Shown here in pieces: positions 52,855 through 54,842 of a stretch of DNA of 54,842 bases. Source of the DNA: Dehalococcoidia bacterium (lineage in GTDB: Bacteria; Chloroflexota; Dehalococcoidia; UBA2247; RBG-13-53-26). A program made the position numbers and the translations under genes. The notes beneath the pieces were generated by a model. That model saw only the letters and a program-made list of their open reading frames with translations. It searched no databases and was not told the origin of the DNA. Numbering within the stretch: the stretch's first letter is position 1; the number at the start of each line of letters is the position of its first letter. The stretch lies in assembly GCA_030372995.1 (NCBI GenBank), contig JAUCPZ010000148.1, forward strand, positions 1-54,842. The letters are read 5' to 3'.

Positions 52855-54842
52855 ATGAGAAGTGCTGTACCTCTATTCACGGTTGAACCGTCCGGTCGGG
52901 AAGCAAGGCGCAGGTCCTCACGAGCCATTTTCCGCTCCGGTGGTCAACCCAGCGTGCCGGATCTAAGATCCCGACTGCGCGAGATGAGGGAGCTCTGTCT
53001 CAGCGAACAGACATCTCTGGTACGCCGGTTCAGCGACGAGACGCGCCGCACCGGAGCCGAGTGCCGGTCGGCGCGCGACGGCCTCGAGGCAGCCCAACTC
53101 ATCCGCGCAATCGCCGATGACTGCAGGAATGCGGTGATAAACAGGTCCGCCACGGTAGTCAACGAGATAGTCCCTCACCTCAAGGCGCTCGGGCTCCGGA
53201 TCGTCGAGCCCTACTACTCGGAGCCGGCTGAGTTCGAGAACAAGGTAGGGGACTGCTGGGAACTCCCATCGTTGCTGACCAGGGGCATCCTTCCGGGCTT
53301 TGAAGTCCGGCAGATGGGCTCCAGAGATAAGGCAGCCACGAAGGACTGCGTGGCCGTACTCGGAGTCAGCGCCGCCTGCGCACAGGACGGGTCCGTCTTC
53401 TTCGTGCAGCATTACTCCAACATTTCCCAAACCCTCGATCAGGCGGCGCAGGTTGTCCTCGTGGTCAGCTTGGACAAAGTGGTGAGCACCAGGGAAGACG
53501 CGGAACTGCAGGCGATGTGCTTGGGCATGTTCGGGCTGGAAGCCATGCTGTTGAATCTGGGGCGGAGGAAGGGCGGCGGCACCACTCTGGACAGCCTGCC
53601 TGCTCCGCCGAAGGTGCCGGATGAGTCATGGCATTTCATACTGCTGGACAACGGCCGCAGCCGGATGCTCTCCAACAGCTTCCGGGAATTGCTCTTGTGT
53701 ATCGGATGCAAGAGGTGCTCCGTGCAGTGTCCCATCGATCGCGCGATGAGCCGGGACGGCGCTGTCTGGAGCCCGCGGGACCACCTGTTCATGTTTCTGC
53801 GAGGGCAGAATCCACTGATAGATACCTGTCTCCAATGTGAGGCCTGCCGGGTCGAATGCCCCTTGTCCATCGACCTGCCCAAGCTGATGTGGCTGGCCCG
53901 GGCAGACCATGCGGCCAGGCACGGCCGCAGCCTGGGCGAGCGCCTGCTGGGCAACCCCGAGACGCTGGCCAAGGTGGGGTCTTTGACAGCCCCCATCTCC
54001 AATAAGGCGGTCGGGCTGAGGCCAGCTAGGGCGCTGATCAGCGCCGCCTTGCGATTCGATGCCAACAGGCCTCTCCCCACGTTTCACCGCGAGACGTTCG
54101 TGCGGTGGGCCGCAAAGACAAGCGCGCGGGGCCAACTCGTCCCTGCTGCGACAAAGGTGGCTTACTTCGCGGGATGCTTCGCCAATTACTATCAGCCCGG
54201 GCTGGCCAGGTCCGTGATGAGAGTCCTGCAGAAGAACGGCCTGCAAGTCAATGTTGCCCCACATATCTGCTGTGGGATGCCCATGATTGCCAACAAGAAC
54301 ATGGCCGGCTTCCGCCGGAACGCGCAGAGGAACCTTCTCTCGCTGGCGGCCCTGGTGAAAAGTGGGCATCTTGTGATCGCTTCCTGCCCGAGTTGCGCTC
54401 TGATGCTGAAGCACGGCTACCCGAGCCTGTTCGGTCAGAGAGAGGCTGCTTTAGTCTCTGAGCACGTGTTTTACATTGACGAATACCTGGTCCGCCTCGC
54501 GCGCGAGGGCAGACTGGCAAAGGACATGCTGAGCGTCAGGCAGTCGGTTCTGTGTCACATTCCCTGCCACCTCAAGGCACAGGACGAGGGCAGGAGCACC
54601 CTGGAGTTGCTGCGCACGGTGCCTGGGCTGCACGTTGCCGCCGCCAACGCCACGTGCTGCGGCATGGGCGGCTACCACGAATTCAGGAAGGGCTACTCCA
54701 GCCTGTCCCTGGATATCGGGCGGAGGCTCTTTGAGGAGATCAAGAACTCCGAAGCAGAGATGGTCGTCACCGGCTGCGCTGCCTGTGCCATGCAGACAAG
54801 ACACGCGACGGGCATCACGGCCATACACCCCTGTCTCTTATA
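52855..54842 (+). CDS. LUD domain / 2x[4Fe-4S] / CCG domain oxidoreductase subunit (LutB-LutA-like fusion), cut by the window end
   Basis: An open frame that runs off the right edge; at least 660 residues. Residues about 60-250 are a LUD domain (VVNEIVPHLKALGLRIVEP, VLVVSLDKVVSTREDAEL, CLGMFGLEAMLLNLGRR). Two ferredoxin motifs follow, CIGCKRCSVQCP and CLQCEACRVECP, as in LutB, LldF and GlcF. The C-terminal part is a pair of cysteine-rich CCG domains: ICCGMPMIANKNM with CPSCALMLKHGYP, and CHIPCHLKAQ with TCCGMGGYHEF and VTGCAACAMQ. LutA and LutB functions thus lie on one chain, suggesting a lactate, glycolate or other 2-hydroxyacid oxidation electron path. The start is uncertain: ATG 52855, GTG 52954, or a CTG at 52831 that fits an AAGGAGGG and a TATAAT upstream. 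The last four codons are probably adapter sequence. Confidence 0.88.
   Translation, partial: MRSAVPLFTVEPSGREARRRSSRAIFRSGGQPSVPDLRSRLREMRELCLSEQTSLVRRFSDETRRTGAECRSARDGLEAAQLIRAIADDCRNAVINRSATVVNEIVPHLKALGLRIVEPYYSEPAEFENKVGDCWELPSLLTRGILPGFEVRQMGSRDKAATKDCVAVLGVSAACAQDGSVFFVQHYSNISQTLDQAAQVVLVVSLDKVVSTREDAELQAMCLGMFGLEAMLLNLGRRKGGGTTLDSLPAPPKVPDESWHFILLDNGRSRMLSNSFRELLLCIGCKRCSVQCPIDRAMSRDGAVWSPRDHLFMFLRGQNPLIDTCLQCEACRVECPLSIDLPKLMWLARADHAARHGRSLGERLLGNPETLAKVGSLTAPISNKAVGLRPARALISAALRFDANRPLPTFHRETFVRWAAKTSARGQLVPAATKVAYFAGCFANYYQPGLARSVMRVLQKNGLQVNVAPHICCGMPMIANKNMAGFRRNAQRNLLSLAALVKSGHLVIASCPSCALMLKHGYPSLFGQREAALVSEHVFYIDEYLVRLAREGRLAKDMLSVRQSVLCHIPCHLKAQDEGRSTLELLRTVPGLHVAAANATCCGMGGYHEFRKGYSSLSLDIGRRLFEEIKNSEAEMVVTGCAACAMQTRHATGITAIHPCLL
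54831..54842. other. Tn5/Nextera mosaic-end adapter sequence at the window end
   Basis: The final 12 bases are CTGTCTCTTATA, identical to the first 12 bases of the 19-base transposase mosaic end used in Nextera libraries. They are in all likelihood untrimmed adapter and not genome sequence. Confidence 0.85.

Noticed and set aside
1..54842. CRISPR arrays, insertion sequences, prophage or integrase genes
   Set aside because: I saw no evenly spaced short direct repeats, transposase or integrase motifs, or phage structural genes on either strand.

Overview
The window is one 54.8-kb stretch of GC-rich bacterial DNA carrying about 40 protein genes, one intact tRNA and a tRNA remnant. Gene content (one-subunit SUF-type SufB/SufC, IscU-like scaffold, rubrerythrin, high-molecular-weight rubredoxin, DUF362, MobB, radical-SAM TIGR03960-type protein, SWIM protein, many amidohydrolases, LUD/CCG iron-sulfur protein) suggests an anaerobic or microaerophilic member of the Chloroflexota, probably Dehalococcoidia. 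This is inference from gene content; no rRNA or phylogenetic marker was compared. The last 12 bases equal the start of the Tn5/Nextera mosaic-end adapter, so the right end is very likely a library artefact and the window probably ends at a contig end.

Layout. 1-7.3 kb is gene-poor: a transglutaminase-like protein, an Ada-like zinc-motif remnant, an MBL-fold hydrolase, Hsp20, a large old-yellow-enzyme/dienoyl-CoA-reductase-type flavoprotein, then 1.3 kb without a gene except a 5' half of tRNA-Val. 7.3-13.2 kb is one giant secreted protein (11 IPT/TIG repeats plus six ~156-residue repeats) ending at a good terminator. 13.6-20.4 kb carries a small membrane protein, an amidohydrolase, tRNA-Met, the tightly overlapping chain mnmG-amidohydrolase-folC, and a SWIM protein. 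20.6-25.3 kb is a pilC-pilB pair whose PilB has an unusual N-terminal extension. 25.7-34.5 kb holds a radical SAM protein, DUF362-mobB, and a minus-strand series copA, Rieske protein, duplicated-motif protein, YyaL-type thioredoxin protein. dnaE fills 34.7-38.1 kb.

38.9-45.6 kb is the most interesting region: all genes on the plus strand, combining oxidative-stress genes (rubrerythrin-like, superoxide dismutase, flavin reductase-rubredoxin) with Fe-S assembly (IscS-like, IscU, SufC, SufB) and sulfur-relay genes (zinc ribbon, DsrE-like, TusA). The IscS-like protein keeps its persulfide cysteine but lacks the PLP-binding lysine and other cofactor contacts. It is therefore unlikely to be a normal cysteine desulfurase, and sulfur for clusters may come from sulfide or from the DsrE/TusA relay.

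45.6-54.8 kb contains a frameshifted surface-sensor gene with an HD-GYP output domain, a nitroreductase-like protein, a DUF6125/ATC-hydrolase-like protein, signal peptidase I, an unknown protein with two similar halves, a promoter plus structured leader before a STAS/SpoIIAA-like protein, and a LUD-ferredoxin-CCG fusion protein cut by the window end.
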